Below, one piece after another: positions 28,056-36,755 of a stretch of DNA of 64,000 bases (position 1 is its first letter; each line of letters opens with the position of its first letter). The stretch spans positions 124,001 through 188,000 of the forward strand of contig JAIXWW010000019.1 in assembly GCA_027491085.1 (NCBI GenBank). The letters run 5' to 3'. A model generated the notes under the pieces. That model saw nothing but the letters and a program-made list of their open reading frames with translations, did no database searches and had not been told where the DNA came from. The position numbers and the translations under genes were made by a program. This stretch comes from Bacteroidota bacterium (GTDB lineage Bacteria > Bacteroidota > Bacteroidia > UKL13-3).

Positions 28056-29061
28056 TTAGATATTCCTTTCCAAATACACGTTCAAATGATTTTTTAAAGA
28101 ATCCCAATTTATATATGGCCTTTAAGCCAAAAGAAGTTATTGATGAAATAAACTTATATTTTTGAAATTGATAATAAAGTTTGGTATTAGCTTTATCGGT
28201 AAAAGGGTTTTTATTATTTTTTACTGCTGAGTTTAATAAATATGTTAAGTTTTTTTTGATTCTATCAGCCTTATCTTTTTTAATTGCAGCTTCTGGTAAA
28301 CTATCATATTCCATTAAATCATCATAAGAAATAATGGTAATTAATTTGCTGAGTACACTCAATCTTGGATCCTTAGGATTAGGATGAATTAAAATTACAG
28401 GAATGCCCATTCCAATGCATGGCAAAGCGCAATGAATTTTGGTTGTTAATACTAATTTTGCTTGCTCATATCTTTTAAATAAAGAAAAAGTTAGTTCTGT
28501 GTTATCCTCTACATAATTTTCAAATTTCAGAAATCTACTCAATGGATCATGTGAAATTTTAGTAAATCCTTCAGGTATCAGTTCGTGTAATTTTTGGTCA
28601 ATTTTTAAAGGTATAGGATGATCAATATTATCAACCCAAATAACTTCAGATTTATTTCCTTGAGATGAATTACTATTGTTAAATGTCAAGGTTAAACAAC
28701 TTGAATAATAAGCAGGAATGCCAAATCCACGCATCAGCCAAAGTGTTTTCAAATCTCTGCAACCAATTGGTGCATTTTTTTTAAAATGCTCTCTAATGCT
28801 TTTTATCTTTATAAAATCCGATTTTGCTATATGTACCGAAATATAGAAAGGAATTACCTCTGAAGGTGGAGGAAATTTATCAAACTCATGTTGATACCAA
28901 CCATTGGCAATAAGCAAACTAGGCTCATTAGTTAATAAGCTAAGTTTTTCCCTATTAACAGGTGTAGCATCATTAGGTAAAAATTGTTTAGCAGCCAATC
29001 CTTGAATTACATCACCTAAATTATTTCTTTTTAAACCTTCTATTTGATAATAATATTTCAC
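28048..29061 (-). CDS. Polysaccharide pyruvyl transferase family protein
   Basis: A 337-residue member of the pyruvyl transferase family, which adds pyruvate ketals from phosphoenolpyruvate to sugars of surface polymers. Visible are NLGDVIQGLAAKQF near the N-terminus, the central GCRDLKTLWLMRGFGIPAYYSSC segment, and KLVLTTKIHCALPCIGMGIPVI near residue 225. The start is GTG at 29061; the first nearby ATG would remove the GD-containing N-terminal strand. It is one of two such genes in the cluster. Confidence 0.82.
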   Translation of the reverse strand: MKYYYQIEGLKRNNLGDVIQGLAAKQFLPNDATPVNREKLSLLTNEPSLLIANGWYQHEFDKFPPPSEVIPFYISVHIAKSDFIKIKSIREHFKKNAPIGCRDLKTLWLMRGFGIPAYYSSCLTLTFNNSNSSQGNKSEVIWVDNIDHPIPLKIDQKLHELIPEGFTKISHDPLSRFLKFENYVEDNTELTFSLFKRYEQAKLVLTTKIHCALPCIGMGIPVILIHPNPKDPRLSVLSKLITIISYDDLMEYDSLPEAAIKKDKADRIKKNLTYLLNSAVKNNKNPFTDKANTKLYYQFQKYKFISSITSFGLKAIYKLGFFKKSFERVFGKEYLID

Positions 29062-29066
29062 TATAA

Positions 29067-30170
29067 TTAGCTTAATGAATTGTTGTTAAACAATGAAATC
29101 AATCTTGATGTAACCCATATTTGATTATTTTTTATTTCACCTTTTTCTAATTTAATATTAGTAGGACTTGATGTAAATATCATTTGTTTTGCAAAATTAT
29201 TTTGTGGTGCTTCAAGTTTTAAAATTGTTGGTTGCTCACCTCTAAGTAAGACTGGTAAACCATGTTCTAACATAGCCAAAGTAGATCCACTTTTACCAAA
29301 ATATTCGTAATTGGCTCTTGAAACTCCAATATCTGCATTTAAAAAAATATCAGAAATTTCATTTTCATCTTTTTCTCCTATACAATTTAAGGCATATTGA
29401 CCAAGCACATTTTTTATCGCGCTAAATGCAGCCTCTTTATGTATACCGTTATTTCCAATTACATTAAATTTTACAGGTAACATTTTTGATTTCGAATATT
29501 CTTTTATCCAATTTAATTGGATCAAAAATTCATGCTTATTAGGCGAAAAACTGCCAAAAAAAACAACATTTATTTCTTTCTTTAAAGTAAATATATGTTC
29601 ATTTTTTAATGCCTTAATGTTTCCAAACAATGGAAGTAATTGAGCCTTGTTTTTTTGAAGTTTTGAAAGATAAGTATTAATACTTGTGGTTATTAATTGT
29701 GGTTTTAGTTTATAAAGTATTGCTTTAATACAAACTTCTTGAAGTATACCAAGTATTTTATTTTTAAAACTAATTGAACTTTTATAATCAATCCATAATT
29801 CATGGAACATAACATGTAATTTGTATTGTTTAATTCCATTTAACAAAAAAATTAAGTTTAATGGTAATCCTTTTTTTTGATATGCAAACGATACAAATTG
29901 TAAGCTAATCCAATCAGGATTAAATTGTTCAGCAATTTGATTGATTAACTTTAATTTATTCTTTAGAGGTAAATTATTCGATATTATTACTTTTGGGTGG
30001 CTTTCATGAATAATGTTTTTAATGTTATTGGTTACGTGTTTGGTGTCATTGATTGAAATGATGGCAACTTGATGTCCAAGTTTTTCCAAAGCATTACTTA
30101 AGTTCAACACATAATCGGCCACACCATTTTTTTTTTCAACTAGTGAACCAACTATAAACATAATTTTCAT
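29067..30170 (-). CDS. Glycosyltransferase (GT4-like, divergent)
   Basis: A 367-residue protein with a GT-B layout: MKIMFIVGSLVEKKNGVADYVLNLS at the start and, in the donor domain, NVVFFGSFSPNKHEF and IGVSRANYEYFGKSGSTLAM. The usual E-x7-E motif is blurred, so catalysis or family subgroup is less certain than for its neighbours. Its ATG overlaps the following stop by one base (TAATG). Confidence 0.75.
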   Translation of the reverse strand: MKIMFIVGSLVEKKNGVADYVLNLSNALEKLGHQVAIISINDTKHVTNNIKNIIHESHPKVIISNNLPLKNKLKLINQIAEQFNPDWISLQFVSFAYQKKGLPLNLIFLLNGIKQYKLHVMFHELWIDYKSSISFKNKILGILQEVCIKAILYKLKPQLITTSINTYLSKLQKNKAQLLPLFGNIKALKNEHIFTLKKEINVVFFGSFSPNKHEFLIQLNWIKEYSKSKMLPVKFNVIGNNGIHKEAAFSAIKNVLGQYALNCIGEKDENEISDIFLNADIGVSRANYEYFGKSGSTLAMLEHGLPVLLRGEQPTILKLEAPQNNFAKQMIFTSSPTNIKLEKGEIKNNQIWVTSRLISLFNNNSLS

Positions 30171-30736
30171 TATTTACGCTCCGATATTTTTTTTGCAGGT
30201 ACACCGCCCCATATTTCGAAGCTAGGAATATTTTTTGATACAACAGATCCAGCTGCAATAATTGCTCCTTTTTGTATTTCAACTCCTTTTAAAATAACAG
30301 CATTTGCACCTATCCAAACATCCTCATTTATTGTTATGCCAAGTTCAACTCCAGGTTGTTTATTTATTAAATTATCTTTTGAAAATCCATGGTCATGGTC
30401 AATAAATTTAACACCAGATGCTATTAAACAATTGCTTTTTATTTGAATGGATTTTCGGATATTAAATTCGGTATTTGTTCCAATAAAAACATTGTGGTCA
30501 ATAATAATACTTGGACCTGGCTTTAAGATTCCATCAAATTTAAAGAATATATTACTTTCCAATTTACAGTTATTTCCAATTCTTACTTGATGTGGCCAAG
30601 TAATTTTCACTTTTGACAAATTGGTTCCATTTCCAATTTGTAAACCTTGTAATTTAAAGAATATTTTTCTTACAAAACTTAAAACTCTATTACTTAGTTT
30701 TACTCTAATTAAAAAAAATAATTGGAACAAAGTCAT
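30170..30736 (-). CDS. Hexapeptide-repeat acyltransferase
   Basis: A 188-residue left-handed beta-helix acyltransferase. Hexapeptide turns run from about residue 35 to 175 with a VKFIDHDHGFS segment carrying the probable catalytic histidine, a WIGANAVILKGVEIQKGAII coil, and GGVPAKKISERK at the end. The family O-acetylates sugars in capsule and O-antigen clusters. The stop overlaps the next ATG by one base (TAATG). Confidence 0.87.
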   Translation of the reverse strand: MTLFQLFFLIRVKLSNRVLSFVRKIFFKLQGLQIGNGTNLSKVKITWPHQVRIGNNCKLESNIFFKFDGILKPGPSIIIDHNVFIGTNTEFNIRKSIQIKSNCLIASGVKFIDHDHGFSKDNLINKQPGVELGITINEDVWIGANAVILKGVEIQKGAIIAAGSVVSKNIPSFEIWGGVPAKKISERK

Positions 30737-30741
30737 TTTAA

Positions 30742-31545
30742 TTAGATGAATATCATAATGAAGTTAAATACCATTTTATCTATATAACACAACCAACCTT
30801 TAAACCTATATTGAGCTAGTTCCATTAAGTTTGAAAATATACTGCCAACAAATATTTTAATGCGTTTTTGCTTGAATTGAAATGTATTTTTTTGTTTGAA
30901 TTTCTCAGCAAAATACTTTTGTGATCGTATCCTTAATTTAAAATTTTTAAAGGCAACTCTCCTTCTCCATGGATGAATTACTGAGCTGTTTTCAATAAAC
31001 TGAAACTGAGTAATAAGTTTCAAACGTTCTTTAAAATCAATATCTTCCATTGTTGAAAATGGATAATTTTCGTCAAATCCGCCTAAACTAAAGAATAGTT
31101 TTTTCTGAATTGCAAAATTACAAGACCAAAGTTTACCACCATATAAATTAATTGGAGCTACTTCATCATACCTAGTTTTCGCTGTATTTGCAATGGTTTT
31201 TCCTTCCAATACTAAACTGGTATTATTTTTTATAGCAAGTTCATAGCTTGATAACCAATTTTGCTGAGGTAAACAATCATCATCTAAAAATATTAACCAA
31301 TCTCCTTTGGATTGTTTTGCTGCATAATTTCTGTTGGCAGCAGGTCCTTTGCTTGGGCCATTTATTATGCTAACTTTTGGATACTTATTATTAATAAATT
31401 TATTAATAGTTTGTTCCAAAGCATCATTTGATACTATTACTTCAATATCATTTCTATTTTTAATATGATTATAAATATTGCTAATACAATTGATTAACTC
31501 AGCTTCTCGTTTATAGGTTGGAATAATTATGGAAATATTTACCAT
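30742..31545 (-). CDS. Glycosyltransferase family 2 protein
   Basis: A 267-residue GT-A enzyme: ISIIIPTYKREAELINCISN at the start, IEVIVSNDA, a GPAANRNYAAKQSKGDWLIF block, the metal-binding FLDDDC at about residues 90-95, and a MEDIDFKERL acceptor-site segment. Likely cytoplasmic, adding one sugar of the repeat unit. Confidence 0.88.
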   Translation of the reverse strand: MVNISIIIPTYKREAELINCISNIYNHIKNRNDIEVIVSNDALEQTINKFINNKYPKVSIINGPSKGPAANRNYAAKQSKGDWLIFLDDDCLPQQNWLSSYELAIKNNTSLVLEGKTIANTAKTRYDEVAPINLYGGKLWSCNFAIQKKLFFSLGGFDENYPFSTMEDIDFKERLKLITQFQFIENSSVIHPWRRRVAFKNFKLRIRSQKYFAEKFKQKNTFQFKQKRIKIFVGSIFSNLMELAQYRFKGWLCYIDKMVFNFIMIFI

Positions 31546-32625
31546 TTAATTATTAAATAAAATATTGATTCCTTTTGAAATCATACCATAACTTTTTTCT
31601 TCCATTTCTTTTAAAATTTCTTCGCTTGGTTTTAATGCAGTTTTAGGAAGCTTGTCTAATAGAATTAAATCCTCAGCATTTAAATAATCTGATTTATTAA
31701 ATCCCATTTCCTTTAATAATTCCTCATTTTTACGTGCGTAAGCAATAGGCTTTACTTTTGCACCAGAACGAAATCCAAAAATAGTAGCATGTAAACGGGT
31801 TGTTATTACTTCATCTGAAGGTGTAATTGTTGCAATAATTTTAGCTGGGTCTGGATCATAACTTAAATGATTAACTGCTAAACCTTTTAATAAAAACTTT
31901 GCATAAGCTTCATCCATAGGAGTAAACGACCAAGAATAAACTTCCATGCCTTCTTTAATAGCATTATTCACCTCATTAATAATTAAGGTTTTGTAATTTT
32001 GATGAATTGATAAAAAGTTTTCGAAAATTTCTGGTCTTTCATTTTTATAGGCATTTATTGGTTTTACTATTCCATTATTAAACATGGCATATAAAGGCAA
32101 AATATTTACAAATAATTTTTTTTCTAAATTATTTGTAACGGTTCTTATTTGTTCATAATGTTTTCTTTGGAAAGAAAAAGCTAAATCTGGCTGCGAATAA
32201 ATATCTTTTCTACCAGTTAATTCTTTCAGTCTTTCTGCTTGCGATTTACTTCTTGTACTCACAAATGCAGCCTTATTAATTAGTTCAATTGATTCATCAC
32301 TGTAAAAATTACTATTAAAATCAACACCCATAAAAGCTACTTTTTTATAATTATTGCCGTGCCTTTTAATTATCTCTAATAATGAATTTTCATAACCAAT
32401 TGCACCTCCTCCTACAATTGCATAATCTCTTTCAAGCCAATATTTTAAATTATATATTGTTTGTAGTTCGGATTTAATGTTTTTTTCTTTTAAAATTTCT
32501 TTAACACTGTTGCCTAGTGCTATATCACCTAAATTTCCGTAATGATAACCACCAGTTATAGCAACTTCTTTTTTGTAAAAAAAATGAGTAAGCCATTTTT
32601 TTTTATGTAATAAATTAGGACTCAT
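31546..32625 (-). CDS. Polysaccharide pyruvyl transferase family protein (second copy)
   Basis: A 359-residue pyruvyl transferase family member with EVAITGGYHYGNLGDIALGN near the N-terminus, YAIVGGGAIGYEN, a VSTRSKSQAERLKELTGR signature, and VITTRLHATIFGFRSG close to the C-terminus. It is clearly different from the shorter relative at 28048-29061, so the two probably modify different sugars or one has another role. Its stop directly abuts the GT2 gene that follows. Confidence 0.84.
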   Translation of the reverse strand: MSPNLLHKKKWLTHFFYKKEVAITGGYHYGNLGDIALGNSVKEILKEKNIKSELQTIYNLKYWLERDYAIVGGGAIGYENSLLEIIKRHGNNYKKVAFMGVDFNSNFYSDESIELINKAAFVSTRSKSQAERLKELTGRKDIYSQPDLAFSFQRKHYEQIRTVTNNLEKKLFVNILPLYAMFNNGIVKPINAYKNERPEIFENFLSIHQNYKTLIINEVNNAIKEGMEVYSWSFTPMDEAYAKFLLKGLAVNHLSYDPDPAKIIATITPSDEVITTRLHATIFGFRSGAKVKPIAYARKNEELLKEMGFNKSDYLNAEDLILLDKLPKTALKPSEEILKEMEEKSYGMISKGINILFNN

Positions 32626-33518
32626 TTTTGTAAAATTTGGTTTTTCAGTAAACCTAAAAATTTATAATTTTTTAAAACTCTAAAATTTGATTTTGTTATC
32701 ATTAAAACAAGAGATGAAAGCCCATTACTTATTTTTTTTTGATATACCATATTTAAATAAACATGAATAAATCTATTGATAAAAAATTCATTTCGTTCCA
32801 TTTTATTTAAATATTTTAAATATGAAAAGGCTATTTCAAGTGCCTCATTTTTCATTTTTAAACTTTGACTAACTGTTTTGGTCTGTGAGTTTATCCTAAA
32901 AAAAGATTGTATTTTTTCATATTTATAAACTGTGGGTTTATGCAATGAAATACGGCAATACCAATCTAAATCCATGCAATAATGTAACTTAGTGTTTAAA
33001 AAATTCAGGTTGTTTTTATTTAAAAAATCTCTTTTAATAAATACACTTTGCGATGGAATGATATATTCAGCATTGCTGTAAAAATTAATGAGTGAAGCTA
33101 AGGTTAATTTATTCTTTTTTGATTTGTTGGGTTTTGCGTTTTCTGTATTTTTTCCTATTAACACATCACCGTATATAAAATCTTTATCAATACTGTTTTT
33201 GTCTTTAAAAATTAGTTCAAAAGCATCATCTAAATAAACATCATCAGAGTTTATAAAAGCAACATATTCCCCGGTTGCCACTTTGAGTCCTTTGTTAATA
33301 GCATCTGCTTGACCATTGTCTTTTTCGCTAACCCAATAATTAATTTGTTTATCGTACTTTTTAATTATTTCAACTGAATTATCTGTGCTTCCACCATCAA
33401 TAATGATTAGCTGCAACTGAGGATAGTTTTGATTAATAACTGAACAAATGGTTTCTTCAATATAATGTCCATAATTGAAATTAGGAACTATAATTGAAAT
33501 GGATGGCATTCCACTCAT
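32622..33518 (-). CDS. Glycosyltransferase family 2 protein
   Basis: A 298-residue GT-A enzyme of the common WcaA-like kind. It begins PSISIIVPNFNYGHYIEETI, has LIIIDGGSTDNSVEI, the NGQADAINKGLKVATGEYV block, and the metal-binding FINSDDVY. The ATG is at 33518, with a second in-frame ATG three codons later. It overlaps the following pyruvyl transferase gene by four bases. Confidence 0.9.
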   Translation of the reverse strand: MSGMPSISIIVPNFNYGHYIEETICSVINQNYPQLQLIIIDGGSTDNSVEIIKKYDKQINYWVSEKDNGQADAINKGLKVATGEYVAFINSDDVYLDDAFELIFKDKNSIDKDFIYGDVLIGKNTENAKPNKSKKNKLTLASLINFYSNAEYIIPSQSVFIKRDFLNKNNLNFLNTKLHYCMDLDWYCRISLHKPTVYKYEKIQSFFRINSQTKTVSQSLKMKNEALEIAFSYLKYLNKMERNEFFINRFIHVYLNMVYQKKISNGLSSLVLMITKSNFRVLKNYKFLGLLKNQILQK

Positions 33519-33524
33519 AAAAGG

Positions 33525-34457
33525 TTAACTAATATTTGCTATTGAATCGGCAATGCTATTTAAATAAAAATTGCGTGTATAGTTGGAGCAATCCATCATA
33601 ACTTTCTTTAGTTTGAATGTTATTAAATTATTGTACGACAAAAGCTTTTCTAATTTTGGCCCTCTAAAATCAATTGGTTCGCCTCCCCAAATTGTAGTTT
33701 CGTTTAATAATTCTAATAATTCGTTTGATACATGTGAAATGTTCACACTGTCTTTATATTTTTTTTCTTCAACCGATTTACACGCTATTAATGGCTTTCC
33801 AACTTTATGAATTTTGGTAGATATTGGACAGTCTAAAAAATATTTTTTAGTCCATTCAGGATCTTTGGTAAATATTTCAATGATTGATTTTTGATCTAAA
33901 CCATACAAATTACTTTTATATTGTAAATAGAACTCATTAAAGTTGGTATTACTTAAAAAGCTTATTTTATTGGGTCTATAAGCACTTAAACCCGCTAATA
34001 TGGTTGTTATAGGAAAAATATGGTTTTTATGAGTTCTTAGTGTTTGTAAATAATAGTTTGGTTGATTAATAAAATAATAGGTAGCTTTTATCTCCGACAT
34101 ATTAGGAATTGAATCTAAATCTCTGCATAAAACCAATCCTGATAACTTGTCAAAAACAGGTTTATAACGCCATAATGTTGGTTCTGTATGATTATACGAT
34201 AATGATAAAAACTTGAGTTTTAACATATCAAATTTTTCAGATAGTTTTTCAAGTATTTCAAAAAGAGGGTGCTTGATAAGATCTTCCGGCATGTAAATCC
34301 AAATTTCAGAATTAGGGTAAACCATTAAGTTTATAGCTACTAATGCTGGAATATTATACCAATATCTTAATTCTGAATTATGTGGATCCCAAACCCTAAT
34401 TTCTTTGTTCAAATTTTTAGGGGTGAATAAACAATAACTTATAATAATTTTTTCCAT
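33525..34457 (-). CDS. Unrecognised polysaccharide-cluster protein with a DxD-like motif
   Basis: A 310-residue protein without signal peptide. I do not recognise the family. It has strands and helices suggestive of a GT-A fold, with the segment GLVLCRDLDSIPN near residue 110, where D-L-D could bind a metal as in DxD glycosyltransferases, and a conserved-looking HNSELRYWYNIPALVAINL stretch near the start. Its ATG lies 19 bases inside the preceding gene. A glycosyltransferase role is likely from context but not proven. Confidence 0.6.
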   Translation of the reverse strand: MEKIIISYCLFTPKNLNKEIRVWDPHNSELRYWYNIPALVAINLMVYPNSEIWIYMPEDLIKHPLFEILEKLSEKFDMLKLKFLSLSYNHTEPTLWRYKPVFDKLSGLVLCRDLDSIPNMSEIKATYYFINQPNYYLQTLRTHKNHIFPITTILAGLSAYRPNKISFLSNTNFNEFYLQYKSNLYGLDQKSIIEIFTKDPEWTKKYFLDCPISTKIHKVGKPLIACKSVEEKKYKDSVNISHVSNELLELLNETTIWGGEPIDFRGPKLEKLLSYNNLITFKLKKVMMDCSNYTRNFYLNSIADSIANIS

Positions 34458-35392
34458 TGAAGCTTATCTATCTTTAATATATTTATCTTAAATTTTGTAA
34501 TGAAATTACTTAACTTCAGTTTTCGAAGTTGTTTTTTTCTGAAATTAATGACCTTTTTTACTTCCCTGTCACATAATTCTGCTTCATTCAAATCAATATG
34601 GGCATTATCTGAAATTGGAAAATGGGAAGTATCTTGTTTACTTTTATGGTAACCACTCCCATCGTTACCAATATTTAAGGTAAGGGATATGGCTGGATAT
34701 AAATTCAATTTATCATTAACAAACAAGGAGGCATACCATCTAATTGCCCAAGAATTTTTTTTGCCTTCAATTTGTTCTTCCAATAATTCTTTAAAATTAT
34801 AACTATTGTTTATGTTAAATTTTTCCCACGAATTATTAGTATTTATAATTTCCCAAAGTTTTTTCCCATTTGGTTCAAATAAATCCCACCTATCTCTCCA
34901 AGTTGCCCATCCCCAACAACCTACTGCAGAATCAAAGTAGGTATTAACATCGTTATCAAAATTAATTGGAAACTGAAAACCTTGGATTGTAGACACTTTA
35001 TTATTATGCTCATATAAAAACAATCCTTTATTCATAAACTGAAGAAAACCTTTAGAAACAACGATATCATCTTCCAATACTATAATATATTTATACATAG
35101 CCAGAACATTAGATATCCCATCTATTATGTTGTTAGCCAATCCAAAGTTATTTGATCTTTCAATTATGGTAATTAAATTAAATCCTTTAGTGTATTGAAA
35201 AACAAGGGATTTCATTTCTTTGATTTTATTAACCTCAATAGTATTTGAACTATCTTTTGCTCCATCTGCAAAGACATATAGATTACTATTGATTGCCTCA
35301 GGATTTTTTATTAGCGAGTCTAATACCCGTTTTGTGTGCTCTGGTCTGTTATATACAAAAAGTGCAATAGGTGCTAAATTATTCTGTAGCAT
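34439..35392 (-). CDS. Glycosyltransferase (GT-A, GNT-I/GT2-like)
   Basis: A 317-residue GT-A protein with NLAPIALFVYNRPEHTKRVL at the start and IIVLEDDIVVSKGFLQFM (metal-binding EDD). GCWGWATWRDRWDLF follows, a tryptophan-rich segment usual in bacterial relatives of N-acetylglucosaminyltransferase I. It overlaps both neighbours (19 bases downstream, 14 bases upstream), so all three are translationally coupled. Confidence 0.8.
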   Translation of the reverse strand: MLQNNLAPIALFVYNRPEHTKRVLDSLIKNPEAINSNLYVFADGAKDSSNTIEVNKIKEMKSLVFQYTKGFNLITIIERSNNFGLANNIIDGISNVLAMYKYIIVLEDDIVVSKGFLQFMNKGLFLYEHNNKVSTIQGFQFPINFDNDVNTYFDSAVGCWGWATWRDRWDLFEPNGKKLWEIINTNNSWEKFNINNSYNFKELLEEQIEGKKNSWAIRWYASLFVNDKLNLYPAISLTLNIGNDGSGYHKSKQDTSHFPISDNAHIDLNEAELCDREVKKVINFRKKQLRKLKLSNFITKFKINILKIDKLQWKKLL

Positions 35393-36092
35393 TTAATTTA
35401 AAAAATAAGGTGTTTATTGTTTTTGCAACTATTGAATAATTATGTTCCTTCAAAAATGTTACAAGTTCTGAGTTTATTAAATCATGAAATTGTTTATTTT
35501 TTAATTCTTCAACAAGAATAAGTTTGGGTTTATATTTTTTCCAGTCATTCGATTTCAGTACATTTAAATCATTACCTTCTGTATCTATTGAAATAAAATC
35601 GATTTCATTATTTCCAATATATTGATTGAAAACTGTTTTTAACTTTACTGTTTTAACTTCAATTGTTTGAAGAATTTTATATCCATTTTTACCATCTTTA
35701 CTTAAAGCTTCTTCTTTATTTAAAGTATTTAAAGCAGGTTCATTAAATATATAAAACAACTTAGTTTCTTCTTCATTTGAGATGGCGGTTTCTAAGTTTA
35801 TATCTAATTTTCTTAATTTATTGAATTCTACCATACTATCTGGCATGGCATCAATATTTATTCCCTTCCAACCTCTTTTATAGAATATGGCAGTATTGGA
35901 AAATCTTAATGGATGATGAGCACCTATATCAACAAAAAATCCATTTTTTTTATAACCTAATAATTTATCAATTATCAAATCTTCACCTTCTTGCGAATAA
36001 GAATTATTTCTAAAAGGAAAAGTTTCTATGGCTATTAATTTTTTTAGTTTTTGGGGTAAAATTGCTAAAAATAACCGAGTAGTAATTTTCAA
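35379..36092 (-). CDS. FkbM family methyltransferase
   Basis: A 237-residue class I SAM-dependent methyltransferase. The SAM loop is GFFVDIGAHHPLRFSNT, followed by GWKGINIDAMP and the FkbM-type FISIDTEGNDLNVLKS. The N-terminal YSQEGEDLIIDKLL motif is characteristic of this subgroup. The start is TTG at 36092: the upstream gene stops three bases away, there is no ATG within 80 codons, and a strong Shine-Dalgarno sequence lies at the right distance. Probably methylates a sugar of the polymer or its end. Confidence 0.85.
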   Translation of the reverse strand: MKITTRLFLAILPQKLKKLIAIETFPFRNNSYSQEGEDLIIDKLLGYKKNGFFVDIGAHHPLRFSNTAIFYKRGWKGINIDAMPDSMVEFNKLRKLDINLETAISNEEETKLFYIFNEPALNTLNKEEALSKDGKNGYKILQTIEVKTVKLKTVFNQYIGNNEIDFISIDTEGNDLNVLKSNDWKKYKPKLILVEELKNKQFHDLINSELVTFLKEHNYSIVAKTINTLFFKLNATE

Positions 36093-36094
36093 AA

Positions 36095-36748
36095 TTAATA
36101 ACCTCCTCCAATAGGAATAACTGGTTGAACTGTTATTGGTTTAAACTTAAATTGTTTAAAAAAAATACTAGTAGTCCAAGTATAATCGTTTATTGGACCA
36201 AAACCGCTAAAATCGATTTGGGTATATCCTGCATCTCTTAAAATTAAACAGTTTTGTGGGTCTCTATCCGAATTATCGTAAATAAACATACCATCTTCTT
36301 TTATAAAGTTTAAGGCATTCGTTAAACATTCACCACGCAAAATCCCATCAATAATTATGAGATCAAATTTATTGTTAAATTCATTGATTGCATTTGCATA
36401 TCCATTTTCTGTAGCATGTATCAATTGTTGGTTTTTTTGCAAATTCACTTTTTGTGTATTATACCAATCCAAATTATGCTCTATAGAAGTAATGTGATGG
36501 CATCTTTCTGCAAAATATTTTGAAGAATTGCCAGACCCCCATTCAAATATATTGGCTTCAGTAAAATCTAATTGATTCAAAAACTCAATTGATGAATAGG
36601 TAAACCAAGGTAACGGCTCATTTTTTGAATTGATTGCACTTTTTGATTGCTTCGATAAATGATGCCCAAATCCTGAGTTTAATATTTTTATTTTTTTATC
36701 TAACTCCTGTGGTTTAAATAAGAAGTTATTTAATTTTTTTAGTAACAT
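36095..36748 (-). CDS. SAM-dependent methyltransferase-like protein
   Basis: A 217-residue protein with a Rossmann methyltransferase core: ANIFEWGSGNSSKYFAERC as SAM loop, ITSIEHNLDWY, and LIIIDGILRGECL as the post-strand-4 motif. It ends in a glycine-rich PIGGGY whose codons double as the ribosome-binding site of the next gene. I choose the ATG at 36748, which lies 8 bases after the stop of wzt; an in-frame TTG at 36775 would overlap wzt. The substrate is unknown; position next to wzt suggests chain modification. Confidence 0.75.
   Translation of the reverse strand: MLLKKLNNFLFKPQELDKKIKILNSGFGHHLSKQSKSAINSKNEPLPWFTYSSIEFLNQLDFTEANIFEWGSGNSSKYFAERCHHITSIEHNLDWYNTQKVNLQKNQQLIHATENGYANAINEFNNKFDLIIIDGILRGECLTNALNFIKEDGMFIYDNSDRDPQNCLILRDAGYTQIDFSGFGPINDYTWTTSIFFKQFKFKPITVQPVIPIGGGY
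36102..36109 (-). promoter_or_regulatory. Strong Shine-Dalgarno sequence for the TTG start at 36092
   Basis: On the - strand the sequence reads GGAGGAGG, about ten bases before the TTG start of the FkbM gene, while coding Gly-Gly-Gly at the end of the preceding protein. Shine-Dalgarno sequences are uncommon in Bacteroidota, so its presence before a weak start codon is notable and decides the start. Confidence 0.6.
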
Positions 36749-36755
36749 GTTGTAT

